This document shows positions 12,406 through 23,719 of a stretch of 64,000 bases of DNA, piece after piece. Below the pieces are notes generated by a model, which saw nothing but the letters and a program-made list of their open reading frames with translations, searched no databases and had not been told where the DNA came from. Position 1 is the first letter of the stretch. Every line of letters begins with the position of its first letter. This DNA comes from Cryptomeria japonica. Taxonomy: Eukaryota; Streptophyta; Pinopsida; Cupressales; Cupressaceae. The position numbers and the translations under genes are program-made. The stretch covers positions 187,986,270-188,050,269 of the forward strand of contig NC_081415.1 of NCBI RefSeq assembly GCF_030272615.1, given 5' to 3'.

Positions 12406-12614
12406 ATGCACTATGATATTTATCGTCATATATGTTGTACTTTGCACACTAATGATGTTTTGCAGGAATACAATATATAAGCACCTCCTAAGTCACCAAA
12501 AGGATTTATTTCAAGTGTGTTATGTAAAATGGATGATGGTTGGATTTATTATAGGATGATATGTTTGAAATGTTCTTGTGCTACATGTCGTGGTTTGCAA
12601 CATTTGCCAAGATG
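12406..12614. other. Unassigned spacer between Gypsy-A and LARD-A
   Basis: These 209 bases separate the end of the Gypsy-A 3' LTR from the start of the LARD-A 5' LTR. No gene, motif or repeat is recognised. Its first bases (atgca) would be the Gypsy-A TSD if the left flank matched. It may be the oldest host sequence in the left part of the window. Confidence 0.5.
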
Positions 12615-13587
12615 TGTTAGAAATTGACACTCATCCGTTAAAGAAAATGGCTTTAGGTTTGTCATTGATGGCATCTCATCTTCGGGTGCTAATATTTTCT
12701 ATCGAGATTCATTGTCCTATCATTTTGCGTTGCTTGGGTCAACCAATATACACTACATACAACTGTTATATACACTTTGCCTAATAATTGGTTAGCCTTG
12801 GTAGTGGTAACGTGTATTTTGAACCCGGTTAAGTATAGGACTTGACCAAGATATCTTGTGACCCCAATAAATTATTTCATCATTTTTTTGGTAGCATGTG
12901 AAGGACAACATGGTCATCGAGATTATGCATGATATACCTTGTGATCCAACAGCTGACAGGTTTATTTTCTTCATTGAGGCTGACATATTCAACAAGTTAA
13001 AAGGGTATTTAGGGAGATCTTTTAGCGATGGATTTGATATTAGTTGGAATGTGATTTTGGTTGCGAATAAGTCTAAAATTGATTGTATACATTTTGGTCA
13101 ACGAGAGGAAGCTTTAGTACACAGTTTCACATGTGCAATCTCAACTTGTAGCAGAACAGGGCAGAACCGAGTATCAGTAAACCAGTACACAAAGAGGGTT
13201 AACATCACTTAAATCGGAACTTATCTAGCATAGTCATATGCATTTTATAAGTTCATTTTTATTTGTAATCACTATGTAATGTTTTGTAAGTCAATGAGAC
13301 TTTTATTTGAGCAGTGAGCTCTAGGTAGTTGGCCTGATTGCATGTGCAATCCCATCCATCTAATATTTGTATACCTTGATCAAGTATATAGATATTGTGG
13401 GTATCAACCCCACCATGGTTTTTCCCTTTGCAATTTTTTCCATGTATAAATGTTGGTGTTAGGGTTGTTCTTCTTTATGTGTTATTTGGTTTATGCACTT
13501 TAATTTTATTTACTATTAACTAGTTCAAAACTACATTTACCAGTAGAAAAATGATTCAACCCCCTCTCAGTGTTCTTGGATTCAAAG
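12615..13587 (+). repeat. LARD-A 5' LTR
   Basis: Begins tgttagaaattgacactcat, matching the start of the LARD-B LTRs (tgttagtaattgacactcat read on the minus strand at 15653), with the TTGTCATTGATGGCA block about 45 bases in. Downstream come tgtaagtcaatgagac, gagcagtgagctctagg, the gtgggtatcaaccccacc hairpin and the ccccctctcagtgttcttgg end block shared by all LARD/copia LTRs here. The terminal CA is decayed. A 104-residue open frame at 12898-13212 lies wholly inside it and is probably fortuitous. Confidence 0.8.
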
Positions 13588-13656
13588 AATTTGGATAAAA
13601 TTCTAGTGCCTTGGAAGAAGTATAACCACTTGAGGAAGATCCAGAACTTGGAATCA

Positions 13657-14654
13657 ATGAAAACTGATCTGCAACAACAACTTCAACTTTCTCTTGAGGA
13701 TATTTATAATGAGCAGATGGAAAATAGTAAACTGAATAATGAACTAATGCAAGCCAGAGAACACATCATTTCATTACAAGGAATACTTTTAGCTATTCAA
13801 GCTAAGATGAAGGAACTTTGTGATCAATTCCAAAATTAGAATAGTGACAAGGAAGATGCTATGAAGGATTAATGTCAAAAAATCACTTAGGAGAACACTT
13901 TCTTGAAGAATTAGATGCAAGCCCTAACCATGAGAATGTGCAAGGAGATTGAAGATAAAAAGAAGAATGAAGAAAACCTAGCTCAAGTATTGAAAGACAA
14001 ATCTAATGAATGCAATAGACTGACACATGAGAATTTCATGTTGAAACTTGAGTTGATCCAATCCTGGAACAATGAACAAGTACTTGAAAGACAGATCATA
14101 ATCATGAGAGATGATTTATAGTCACTATAAATGAGTACAAGGACAAATTCAAAGCCAGCTCTACAAAACTTGATGAAATACTAAAGAGTCAAAAAGATGC
14201 TAATGAGAAGAGAGGTATTGGTTATGAAGAAGGAGAAAGCTCTAGTACTGCACAACAATCCAGTCAGAAGCAAAATCATGCCAACAATTGGAATTAGAAA
14301 TCATAGGTAAGACAACCTAATGCTCACAAAATTAATGGTACATGCTTTGTTTGAAATAAATATGGTCATTTAGCAAGTCAATGAAAGAATATGAATAATC
14401 AGAACAATGCATCATTCATCGGTCTTGGAAATGTAAGATGTCATGCATGTAGTAGATTTGGACATATGACTAACCAATGTAGATCAAAAGGAAATGATAG
14501 GTACAACAAAGCAATTCAGAAGAACAATATTGTTTGTTATGCATGCAACAAGATTGGACATATTGCTAAATATTGCAACAGTAAGAACCAACTGGTAACT
14601 AATGGAAATGCAGATGAGAAGGGAAAGGTAAAGGTAGAAGATATTAGAAAATAA
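13657..14654 (+). pseudogene. LARD-A gag-like gene: coiled coil plus zinc knuckles
   Basis: Chosen start is ATG 13657, in a position matching the related genes at 37106 and 21608. The first half is a long charged helix (KTDLQQQLQLSLEDIYN, then LMQAREHIISLQG) that should form a coiled coil. The second half has CCHC knuckles C-x2-C-x4-H-x4-C: one broken by stops near 14350, then CHACSRFGHMTNQC (about 14440) and CYACNKIGHIAKYC (about 14540). Several stops interrupt it. By analogy it is an RNA-binding capsid/nucleocapsid-like protein, but no canonical gag core is visible. It ends near an inversion junction at about 14706. Confidence 0.72.
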
Positions 14655-14705
14655 CATGAGAAAATATGGTTCAAGATATCAGACACACAACTGACAGAAC
14701 AACTG

Positions 14706-15020
14706 GTAGAGCCATCCAAATGCCAGTTTGAAGAATACCTAAAAATGAACGTCAGTTGGAAGATTGAGTGCTTCTTAGATTACTGCTTGAAATCCTTTCA
14801 CAATGCCTTTGTGCGCTCTTAATTCACCTGAAATTTGCCTTTTCTTTGCTCTGAATGCTTGAATTCTCATTGAGTGAAAATGAATTCACTTACCCCCTTT
14901 TATCAACGAATAAAACCCTAATATTTTTCTGTAATAAATTCTTCGTGAACAACCTTACGGATGTCGGTTTCATAGTTTTGTGTTGGGTGAACCTTCATCA
15001 ATGATGAACACAGCTCTTCA
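14706..15020 (-). other. Inverted LARD internal fragment (gag-ORF2 spacer)
   Basis: Read on either strand this stretch matches 20090-20400 of LARD-B (for example ttggaagattgagtgctt, atcaacgaataaaaccct and ttcatcaatgatgaacac occur in both). That is the spacer between the gag-like gene and ORF2. It lies in minus orientation directly after the plus-strand gag of LARD-A, and it is fused at about 15020 to the middle of a minus-strand LTR. The shared cacactg at the right junction suggests template switching or microhomology repair. Confidence 0.7.
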
Positions 15021-15653
15021 GATCACACTGATCATCACTAAAGAGCCTCACTGACTACAAGCTTCTACTGAAGTAAAACAAATAAAAATGAACTCACAAA
15101 ATGCATCTTCTATGCCAAATAGAGTTCCGGTTATACCTCTGCTCTATACCGGTTTATAAACGCTGAACACTACTACCAGTATCTTTTCTCCTCCAAGAAT
15201 GATTCTCAAACTATCTACAAATCATTGCATGATATGAAATTCGCATACAAATGATATACATGCATAGACTTTGCATTATGCAGTTCTTCTGTATTCTACC
15301 TCACTTATGTCGCATCCTATGTTATGTATCATATTCAAAATGACCTAGCAGGCTGACCTATATACTCATTACAAACCATATGCCTTATGTCGGCTTACAA
15401 TGTATTACAAAAGTTATTCAATGTCAGCCTTGATAATAATTACAAAATGATTTACAAAATAAATCCTTCTTGATGTCGGCTTCCTTCAAGTACTGATGCA
15501 GTGCCGGTGTCGGTGTCGGTGCTGGTGTAATCCTGGATACTCCAATGCCGATGTCTTCCGGTATATACCTCCTAGTGATGGTATATGACTTCCATCTAAT
15601 CTTGTTTCCATCAATGACAACAAAATGAATCCGATGAGTGTCAATTACTAACA
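15021..15653 (-). repeat. LARD-B 3' LTR, truncated
   Basis: On the minus strand it starts at 15653 (tgttagtaattgacactc) just after the polypurine tract. It matches 21980-22583 of the other LTR closely, but the last ~295 bp of the LTR, including the gtggg hairpin and the C-rich end, are missing. They are replaced by internal sequence. It contains a ggtgtcggtgtcggtgc hexamer run near 15505-15530. Confidence 0.85.
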
Positions 15654-15680
15654 ATCTCCCCCTTTGGCATTAATGGCAAC
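15654..15680 (-). other. LARD-B polypurine tract with quasi-palindrome
   Basis: On the minus strand this reads ttgccattaatgccaa followed by agggggagat, immediately before the LTR. The same block precedes the 3' LTR of LARD-C and of both copia elements in this window. A second such block (cattgatgtcgaagggggag on the minus strand) lies at about 15817-15838. Confidence 0.85.
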
Positions 15681-15932
15681 ACTCATGTGAAAAATGGATT
15701 CCCTACCGGTTCAACTAAAATATGCTCCCCCTGAGCAATACACTCCTTCAGATATCCTGATATCCTTCCCATGTGATTCTATCTGATTTTTTTGATATTT
15801 TTCACATATATACATACTCCCCCTTCGACATCAATGCGAAAGACTGGTGAAAGAATTGAAAGAATTCAGAACAAAAGAATAAATGAAATACTGTTAATTT
15901 CACTAGAGCTTGACCAACTTCAAAATTTTGGG

Positions 15933-18328
15933 TTAAGCCTTATCCAATAATTGAAGATATGTATCCGAGCCAGTTTTGAAGGTGTTGGATATGGATGCTA
16001 GTCCACTTAGTAAGTGGGCAAGTGTTTCCTTCTCTTTGACTTCTGTCGGTGTGGTTTTAGCAATCATGTCCATGCCCCCTCTTTTATGTACATTCAATGA
16101 ATCTAATTTGGGACTGACCAGTCCTCTAAGACTTCTTTCTCTCCAAATGAATTTATCTCTCTCCTTCTGAAAAGAAAAAATTTGGTTCTCCAAGGACAAA
16201 ATTTGTCCATCAACTGATGTGGTTAGAGCGGTTAATCCATCAAAAGAATTAGCAATGTTAGTTATCTTATCATGTAACTTCTTTAAACTGCTATCTATAT
16301 TTGTTGTAAGAATTCCTATGTTGCAACAGACCCTGTAGATATTTGTACCTTGTTTCAAACAATTCTTAATAAGAGTGATTTTAGCTTCAATCTTCTTTTT
16401 CTCTGTTTCTATGATCCGGTCAAAGGCAGATTTCTTAGCCATAGTAAATCTTTCTAAAGCCTGTCGGTCTGCAATCTACCTCAGAGATTGAAAGTTGTTA
16501 GAAATATGCTCTGTTAGAGTTTTGAGCTTGCTGGAAGGGCTTGCTTCATTCTCAATCTGGAAATCAGGGATTAAATTATGCAATACTGAAACTGATTGAT
16601 CTACTATTCCCTTATTTGTAGTACCCTCCTTCAATAATTTTTGAGTAGCCATCATCATCAATTCAGTTGGACTCAACTCAGAGACAAATTTCTTCTCAAC
16701 CTGAGAAGTGTCAATTGCCAAAACCTTTGCCAGTATGGATTCAATTTCCTTTACCTTATCATTTACAACCTCTTTTGCACTAGTGGCTTCGCCACTAGGT
16801 GCAGTGTCAATTACTGTCGGTGGAGTATTATTCACAATATTTACAATATCCTATACATTTCCTTCCTCAAAAATATCTTGTGCTTGTACAGACTGTACAC
16901 TTTCCTTTACTATCGGTTGAGTTTGTATATCTATTTTTACTGTCGGTTTAGTCAAAATTGGAGTTGAACAACCCAAAATACCTTTCCCTTTTGATTTGTC
17001 AGGAATGGTGGAAGATGTAGCTTTAACAAATTCATCATGAGATGCGAGAAAATCTAGATTTTTCTGGAAGAATTTGGTCCATCCCTTACTAGTCTCATTT
17101 ATCACCTCATTTACTCTGCCCATCATAAGGCTTATATGTCGGGGTTTACTACTGAAAACTATTCTATTTACAACATCTATGCATCTTTTCATTTTCTCAT
17201 TGTTTATTGAACCACACATTTCCAAAGTGCTACTTCCTTAATCTCCCTATCCCTTGACAGCGTCAAGTCTTCTTGCATCAAGTTTATTATACAAGGATAG
17301 AGGTATCTCCTTCAACATTTCTACTAAGGATTTCTTATAAATGTCTATATCTAACAAAATAGCCTCTTCTATTTCATTTTGCTCATTTTATTCTAAATCT
17401 TCATAATACTTAGATACATTTTTCCAAATTCCATCTTTTATAATTTCATCAATTAGCTCAGCACAGATCAATTTAGTCTTACCAGAATCAGTGTCATCAG
17501 GCTTCTTCTTTTTGCTTGTGGTTTCCAGAGTAGATGTGATTGGTTTCCTCTTTTGTATAGGATTCCTTACCAGAGGTGGAGGTGTAGTTGGCTTAGTTGC
17601 CTTTCTGATGTTTCCCCTCCTAGGCTCTGCCTTCTTCTTCTCTACCGGTGGTTGATCTACTTTCTTCCTTTTTACCCTTCTAAAAGATAGAGGTTCATTG
17701 TCCTCAAGGTTAGAATCAGAAGTTATGGTAGAAAAATGTAAGCTTCAGGCTTCTTCACCTCTGTAGTACTAGCCATTGTCGGTTCTGCTGCCGATTTGGA
17801 TCCAGAACCCAGATGAGTGTCTATCTTATTAATTACATCCTGTACATATGCATACATCTTTTCTATTTTCTTCTCTCTTCTCTTCCCATTGAAGCCAGTT
17901 TTGACCTCAAAGGCCTTCTCTTTTGTTGTACCATAATGCTCTGTTTTGTCATCCAATGGAGCTTCAAGCAACATTTTTACATAGAGTTCAAAAATGCTAT
18001 CATCCATTTCATATCCAAGCTCTGTAACCCATATGGTCCTAGGTTCAAGTGCTTCCATAAGAGTTTCATCAGTTTTCACCATAAAACAGATATTAGTAGA
18101 GTACTTCTCCACAATGTTTTTTGATATTCTCTCCCTCTGCCTCCTATTTTGTTGGAATGTTTTGAAATACCCCCAAAGTTTCTCATCTCTTCCGGTACCA
18201 AGACTGGTGATTTCTTCCTTGATTTGCATACCTACTGGTATTTCATGATCCCAACGCTTCTTGCCAAGACCAGGTAGCTCATTCAGGAAGTAAAGCATCA
18301 AACATACAATGAGATTACCATATCTAAA
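15933..18328 (-). pseudogene. LARD-B ORF2, C-terminal two thirds
   Basis: Continues the reading frame broken by the solo LTR at 18329-19369. On the minus strand it opens with RYGNLIVCLMLYFLNELPG, then PRTIWVTELGYEMDDSIFEL and a lysine-rich linker. A decayed region (17225-17720) follows, then low-complexity acidic/Ser-Thr sequence and a final coiled-coil block (16442-15933) with LSLENQIFSFQKERDKF and LVSPKLDSL. The order and the motifs IWVTE.GYE and SPKLD are shared with LARD-C (43440-45895). No known enzyme or structural domain is recognised. Stops and frameshifts make it a pseudogene. Confidence 0.7.
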
Positions 18329-19369
18329 TGTATACACCTAAAAATGGTCTGAAGATAATTAATTAAATAAGCAATTATTTAATTAATCTCCCTTCCCAAT
18401 TTAATTGAATTCACTAAGCAATTTGATTAAATTTCCCTTTTCATCTACTTATTAATAAATCTAAGGATTTATTAAATAGGTTCATTTCATTTCACCCCTT
18501 TAATTAATTAATTCAAATTAATTAATTCCCTCTATCCAAAATAATTTCTTCTAATCCCATAATTAATTAAAACAAATCAATTCATGAGTTGTTGAGATTA
18601 ATTAGCCATTTTCCTATTAATTGAATTTCTAAATTCAAATTTTCCTAACTTCTACCACTCCTAAACCTAACCATTCCTAAACCTAACCCATTCTACCTAC
18701 CCACATGTCCCCTTTCATCTAACATCTTCTAGAATCTTTGTGATACTTGTCACTAAGTGTTCCCTTTCATCCAACCCTTCTCGAAGCCTCTTGACACTTG
18801 TCACCATAGAGATGACAGATGTTCCCTTTAATCCAACCCCCTTTTCCAACCTCCTCCAATTTAACCATTGATATCTTCAGATTAATCTTGACCATTGATT
18901 CTTGCCACCTCACCCCTAGCCTTGGAAATCCTATAAATAGACCTCATTTTGGAGCAATATGGGTCCTAATTTCATACCATTTTGCATCCCATCTCATTTT
19001 CATCTTATGCATTGTTACTATAGGCATCTAGCTTCTAGCTTATCATCTTTAGAAATGTTATCATGCTCAATTTAGCTTAAATCTTAGGTTATTTTCTAGA
19101 TCAATCATGAAATCATATAGCTTAATCATGCTATTCTTGCTAGATCATGCATTTTTCAGCATTCAAATCCTCCATCTAAGTGTAGTCAAGTCACTGGAAT
19201 TTGCATAATCAGATCTGAGAGCATTTTTCATACTCGCATTTACTAGGAGGCAATAAGTCAATTAGCTATGGTTTTGTATTTCATTGTTTCAATTTACTAA
19301 CCATTGCTTGTAATGATTTATTGAGTGCATTGTGGTTACAGGTATAGGTACACTTCATAGAGCATGACA
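18329..19369 (+). mobile_element. Tat-type solo LTR inside LARD-B ORF2
   Basis: A 1,041-bp sequence beginning tgtatacaccta and ending agagcatgaca, flanked by perfect 5-bp duplications ctaaa (18324-18328 and 19370-19374). Removal rejoins ORF2 between its GTF and RYGN residues. It has AT-rich ttaattaatt blocks, a TATA box (ctataaatag, 18931-18940) and a 3' part (actaaccattgcttgtaatg) resembling the Tat 5' LTR at 29779-30809. No internal sequence remains. Confidence 0.92.
18931..18940 (+). promoter_or_regulatory. TATA box of the Tat-type solo LTR
   Basis: ctataaatag lies in a GC-richer context about 440 bp before the LTR end. The equivalent motif occurs at 30364-30372 (ctataaatt) in the Tat 5' LTR and at 50362-50370 in the other solo LTR, so it is a plausible conserved promoter position. 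Confidence 0.6.
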
Positions 19370-20109
19370 CTAAAAGTTCCTTTCTTAATTCCCTTGATCT
19401 TTCCAAGGTTCAACATCAATTCACTCCTCATCCATTCACATAAATCATATTTTGCATTATTCCTCAGCATCTGATATGCAACATGAATGCATGAACTAGA
19501 AACATAATTCAATCGATTAGATTGAGTTACCTTATAGCCTATTACCATGCTTGCAAATTTCACATCAGTATCGGTGATTGTGTTTGTCCTCATTGATCTA
19601 ATATTAGGAGTTGCACCAGTGAGTTTCTCGACCTCTGTGTTGGAAATTTTCTTGCCAGGTTCTTGTCTGACTTTGGGTAAGTCGGTGACTACTTAAATAG
19701 CCTCCTTCAGGATCATGTAAGGTTGATCCAGCCAGATAAAATCATTGTGAACCCTTCTCAGAACATATCTGGTGACTTCATCTTTGAATTCCTGTATGTA
19801 CAGAATATCGGTTAACCCTAGATCCTCAATTGCATTCAATTCCGGTTTGATGGTTCCGAAGTCTCCTAGTATCACGGATTGATACATGCTTTTGATGTCC
19901 TCTATGCCTAAATCCTCCAAGGTGCAGTGAATGTATGCCCTCACGTCTTCAATATACATCACGTCGTCAACATCCCTAGAAAATGCTCCCACAGAGTCTT
20001 CTTTCTCAGCAATTTTGGGAACCTCCTTGATTACAAGCCTTATCCTATCCTTGACTTCGACAATGGTGGGATTTGCAATGAAAGTAGGAGCTGAATATCC
20101 AGATGTCAT
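19370..20109 (-). pseudogene. LARD-B ORF2, N-terminal third
   Basis: Opens at the minus-strand ATG at 20109, equivalent to the LARD-C start at 38521; both continue with an FIANPT..IEV motif. Conserved blocks are AYIHCTLEDLGIEDIKSMY, RVHNDFIWLDQPY, the GYKVTQSNRLNYVS region and CEWMRSELMLNLGKIKG. A stop follows ILKEAI at 19693. The N-terminal domain has no family I can name. It is alpha-helix rich with no signal peptide or membrane segment. It is interrupted by the solo LTR at 19369. Confidence 0.72.
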
Positions 20110-20479
20110 TTTGAAGAATATCTAAAAGTGAACATCGGTTGGAAGATTGAGTGCTTCTTAGATAATCGCTCAAAATCCTTTCACAATGCCTTTGTACGCT
20201 CTTAATTTGCCTAAAATTTGCCTTTTCTTCACTCTGAATGCTTGAATTCTTAGTGAGTGAAAATGAATTCACTTACCCCTTTTTATCAACGAATAAAACC
20301 CTAATCTTTCTCTGTAATAAATGATTCGTGAATAACCCTATGAATGTCTATTTCACAGTTTTGTGTCAGGTAAACCTTCATCAATGATGAACACAACTCT
20401 TCAAATCTCTTCCAGATCTCCTCTGGGGTAATATGCAAGATTTTGCAATGACTTTGCCAACCCCTAAGGCTTATACCTC

Positions 20480-21608
20480 TGTTACCGTTAGAATTTCTTG
20501 CTGGTGGAGGAATACCCTGTTCTACCGGTGGAGTTACCAGTGTAGATCCATCTCCACTAGGCTCTTCACATTTTCTAACTCATCTCTTGGTGTGATCTTG
20601 TTGTATTTCATCTACCTTCTACTTTCCTTTTGCATTATCTTTATCACTGCTAACTAGTTGAGTCTTGCTTCTACAGTATTTAGCAATATGGTCTATTTTG
20701 TTGCATGCATAACATGTAACATTGTTATTCTAAATTGCATTGACAAATCCGATATCATTCCTTTCCCTATAGTGATTAGAAAAATGTCCCAGCTTTCCAC
20801 ATGCATGACATTTAACATTCATTCTACAATCTTCTTATTTATGACCATATTTCTTGCAATTTGTGTATTGGCCAGGAACATAATTGTAGTTTTGATTTTC
20901 TTTATTTCTACATTGTTTAGCCATATGCCCAAATTTATTGCAAACAAAACAGCTACCATTGAATTTATAAGCATTAGATTGCCTTACTGGTTTCCTCTCT
21001 GATGAGTTTTGCATACCGATTGTCTGATCTTCATTTGTAGTACCGAAGCTTTCCCCTTGGACAAATCCAAGTCTTCTAGAATCATCAACCTGCCTTTGTC
21101 TTTTAAATAAGTCATCCAACTGTGTAACACTAATCCTAATTTTTTCTTTACACTCACTTGCAGTAGTTAGATAATCTCTCAAAGTAGTTATTTGTCTTTC
21201 AAGTTCTTGTTCATTGTTCTAGGAGTGTGCCAATTCAGTTCTCAATAGATTATTCTCATTAGTCAATCTGCCGCATTCATCAAATTGTTTCTTCAGAGAT
21301 ATAACAAGATTATCTTCCTTCTTATTTCTATCCTCAATATCTTATGATAACCTCATAGTCAGATCTTGTATTTCATTCTTCATGAGCATGTTTGCTTGAC
21401 TTAGTTTCTGACATTATTCCTTAAGTGAATTCTTCTCCTCATCATCCAGGTTTTGCAAAAGTTCTTTTCTCTTGGCTTGAGCTGATGATAACCTTTCTTG
21501 TAGGATAAGAATGAACTCATTAGCAAAATTCAATTCTTCTTGCAATTTCAAGTTCTTCATCTTTTCAGCATCATAATCCTCAAGAGCCATCTCAAGTTGC
21601 TTCTCCAT
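20480..21608 (-). pseudogene. LARD-B gag-like gene: coiled coil plus zinc knuckles
   Basis: Starts at the minus-strand ATG at 21608 (MEKQLEMALEDYDAEKMKN), like LARD-C. A coiled-coil helix covers roughly the first 180 codons. The C-terminal part carries CCHC knuckles: CFVCNKFGHMAKQC (about 20920-20960), a second broken by a stop near 20840, a third whose last Cys is Tyr (CHACGKLGHFSNHY) and a fourth with Gly-to-Asp (CYACNKIDHIAKYC). The 5' LTR and primer site lie directly upstream. The exact C-terminus is uncertain. Confidence 0.72.
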
Positions 21609-21664
21609 GTTCAAAGATTCTGGTTTCAGGATCTTCCTCAAGCTGTTAAACTTATTTCGAGGTA

Positions 21665-21682
21665 CCAGGCTATGATACCAAT
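21665..21682 (-). other. LARD-B primer-binding site
   Basis: On the minus strand the LTR end cctaaca is followed by attggtatcatagcctgg. This matches the initiator-Met type site TGGTATCAGAGC except at one position, and it is the same type as in the copia elements at 23665 and 56527. Confidence 0.82.
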
Positions 21683-22583
21683 TGTTAGGATCCAAGAACA
21701 TTGAGAGGGGGGGGTGAATCAGTGTTCTGCGGGTAAAGTAAGATTTTATACCTTTATACCAAACACATATAAACTGGTAAACAAATAAACATATAACTTG
21801 AAGCAAATAAACCATCCACATTAATGAACACCATAAAATAGAGAATTTATACATGGAAAACCTCAAAGAGGAAAAACTACGGATGGATTTGTGACCCACA
21901 ATATCAATTCACTGGCCATATGAAAGGATATTACATATAATGGGGGCCTGCACTTGTAGGAAGGCACACTACCTAGTGCACACTGCTCATCACTAAAGAG
22001 CCTCACTGACTACAAGCTTCTGCTGAAGTAAAACAAATAAAAATGAACTCACAAAATGCATCTTCTATGCCAAATAGAGTTCCGGTTATACCTCTGCTCT
22101 ATACTAGTTTATAAATGTTGAACACTACTACCAGTATCTTTTCTCCTCCAAGAATGATTCCCAAACTATCTACAGATCATTGCATGATATGAAATTTGCA
22201 TACAAATGATCTACATACATATACTTCACATTATGTAGTTCTGCTATATTCTATATCGCTTATGTCACATCCTATGTCATATATCATATTCAAAATAACC
22301 TAGCAGACTGACCTATATACTCATTATAAACCATATGCCTTATGTCGGCTTACAATGTATTACAAAAGTTATTCAATGTCGGCCTCAACAATAATTACAA
22401 AATGATTTATAAAATAAATCCTTCTTGATGTCGGCTTCCTTCAAGTATTGATGCCAGTGTCGATGTCAGTGCCGGTGTAATCCAGGATACTCCAATGCCG
22501 ATGTCTGCCGGTATATGACTTCCATCTAGTCTTGTTGCCATCAATGACAAGAAAATGAATCCGATGAGTGTTAATTGCCAACA
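21683..22583 (-). repeat. LARD-B 5' LTR
   Basis: A 901-bp LTR, TG at 22583 (tgttggcaattaacact on the minus strand) to CA at 21683. It contains the TTGTCATTGATGGCAACAAG block about 30 bases in, a ggtgtcggtgccggtg-like hexamer cluster, the sequence tatagcctt-like core, and the C-rich ccccccccctctcaatgtt end. Its right edge abuts a truncated Copia-B LTR at 22584. Confidence 0.88.
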
Positions 22584-23664
22584 ATTAGATCCTTGGATTT
22601 GGTTTTGGATGGTTAGTCACGATGGTTATATGCTTGCCATATTCAATTGGTTCATGATTTGGTGCTCAGAAAGCTATCGCTTATGTTCCCAGTTGGTATT
22701 TCCTAGTACCGATTAGCTTTACCAATGAGTGATATTTGATGATTTGGTTCAGTGATCTTAGTTTGACTTATGGAAATGGTTCTTAACATGCTGAAGGTGC
22801 TTCTTGATCATGTCCCAATTGTTTGGTGGCTTCACATTGGCTGGCATGATGATATGGTGGTCCTATTTGGATCTAGTTAGATATTTTGTGTTATTAGACC
22901 GAGGGTTTCTACCGGTTGGTGAAACGTGCTTTATATTGGTCTTAGCATGATTTTCGACGGATGTAATTGTTTGGGAATTTGAATTAGGTCTTTTCTATGT
23001 AATGTAAATTATATTATTGGTCTGGTGATATCGTGTGATTTAATTTTTATAATTATGGGTTTATGGGTTTACGGTTTAGCCGACCTTTTCAATAAGGTTG
23101 ATGATCTATATTTATAGGTGACTTATTCATGTAATTTGGGTATCGATATGGTTATGTTTGCATTGTTAGAGAGAGATTTATGTGTGAACAAGGTCATATT
23201 ATTCAACAAAGGTTGTGAATTTTTTTGGTGTTGCAGGGTAGACATCTGTGCTTAATCAAAATTGTATCAAGCATTAGGAGATGCTACTTTCATAGTTCAT
23301 TTTCTTTGGATTGTAGTTCGATGATTTTGTAAGTCGGTGAGACTTCTCTTTTGTGATGAGTAGTGAGCTCTAGGCGGTTGGGCTGATTTCAAGTGCAATC
23401 TTCATTGTAATCATTTCACATACTACTGTAGAAGTATTATCTAATTATGGGTAGGGTTTCCCACTGTGGTTTTTCCCCTTAGCAGGTTTTCCATGTCAAA
23501 AATATTGGTGTTGTGTGTACTGCAATTTCATGCTTTATCTTTCATTATGTTGGTTTCTTTGTGCACCAGCATAAAGGTTATAATCTGCAATAATTTTGAT
23601 TACTGTTAGAAAACTAATTCATACCCCCCTCTCAATTTTCTCCCAGTATCAGATATGTCTAACA
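22584..23664 (+). repeat. Copia-B 5' LTR, truncated at the left
   Basis: Aligns with about 28277-29337: shared ggttatatgcttg, attggttcatgatttggtgc, the tgagtagtgagctctagg block, cattgtaatcatttcaca and the gggtagggtttcccac hairpin. It ends gtctaaca at 23664, directly before the primer-binding site. The first ~155 bases of the LTR are absent. Confidence 0.88.
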
Positions 23665-23682
23665 ATTGGTATTAGAGCAAGG
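23665..23682 (+). other. Copia-B primer-binding site
   Basis: attggtattagagcaagg follows the LTR end directly. It matches the initiator tRNA-Met type (TGGTATCAGAGC) with one C-to-T change. Confidence 0.88.
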
Positions 23683-23719
23683 TCCTCTCTGCAGAAGATT
23701 AACAGCTTGAGGAGATCCG

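Noticed and set aside
12898-13212. 104-codon plus-strand open frame (MKDNMVIEIMHD...)
   Set aside because: It lies fully inside the LARD-A 5' LTR, has no recognisable domain, and is not preserved in the other LARD LTRs.
20658-21002. 114-codon plus-strand hydrophobic frame that could suggest a membrane protein
   Set aside because: Antisense of the LARD-B zinc-knuckle region; the Cys/Lys codons give apparent hydrophobic residues on the other strand.
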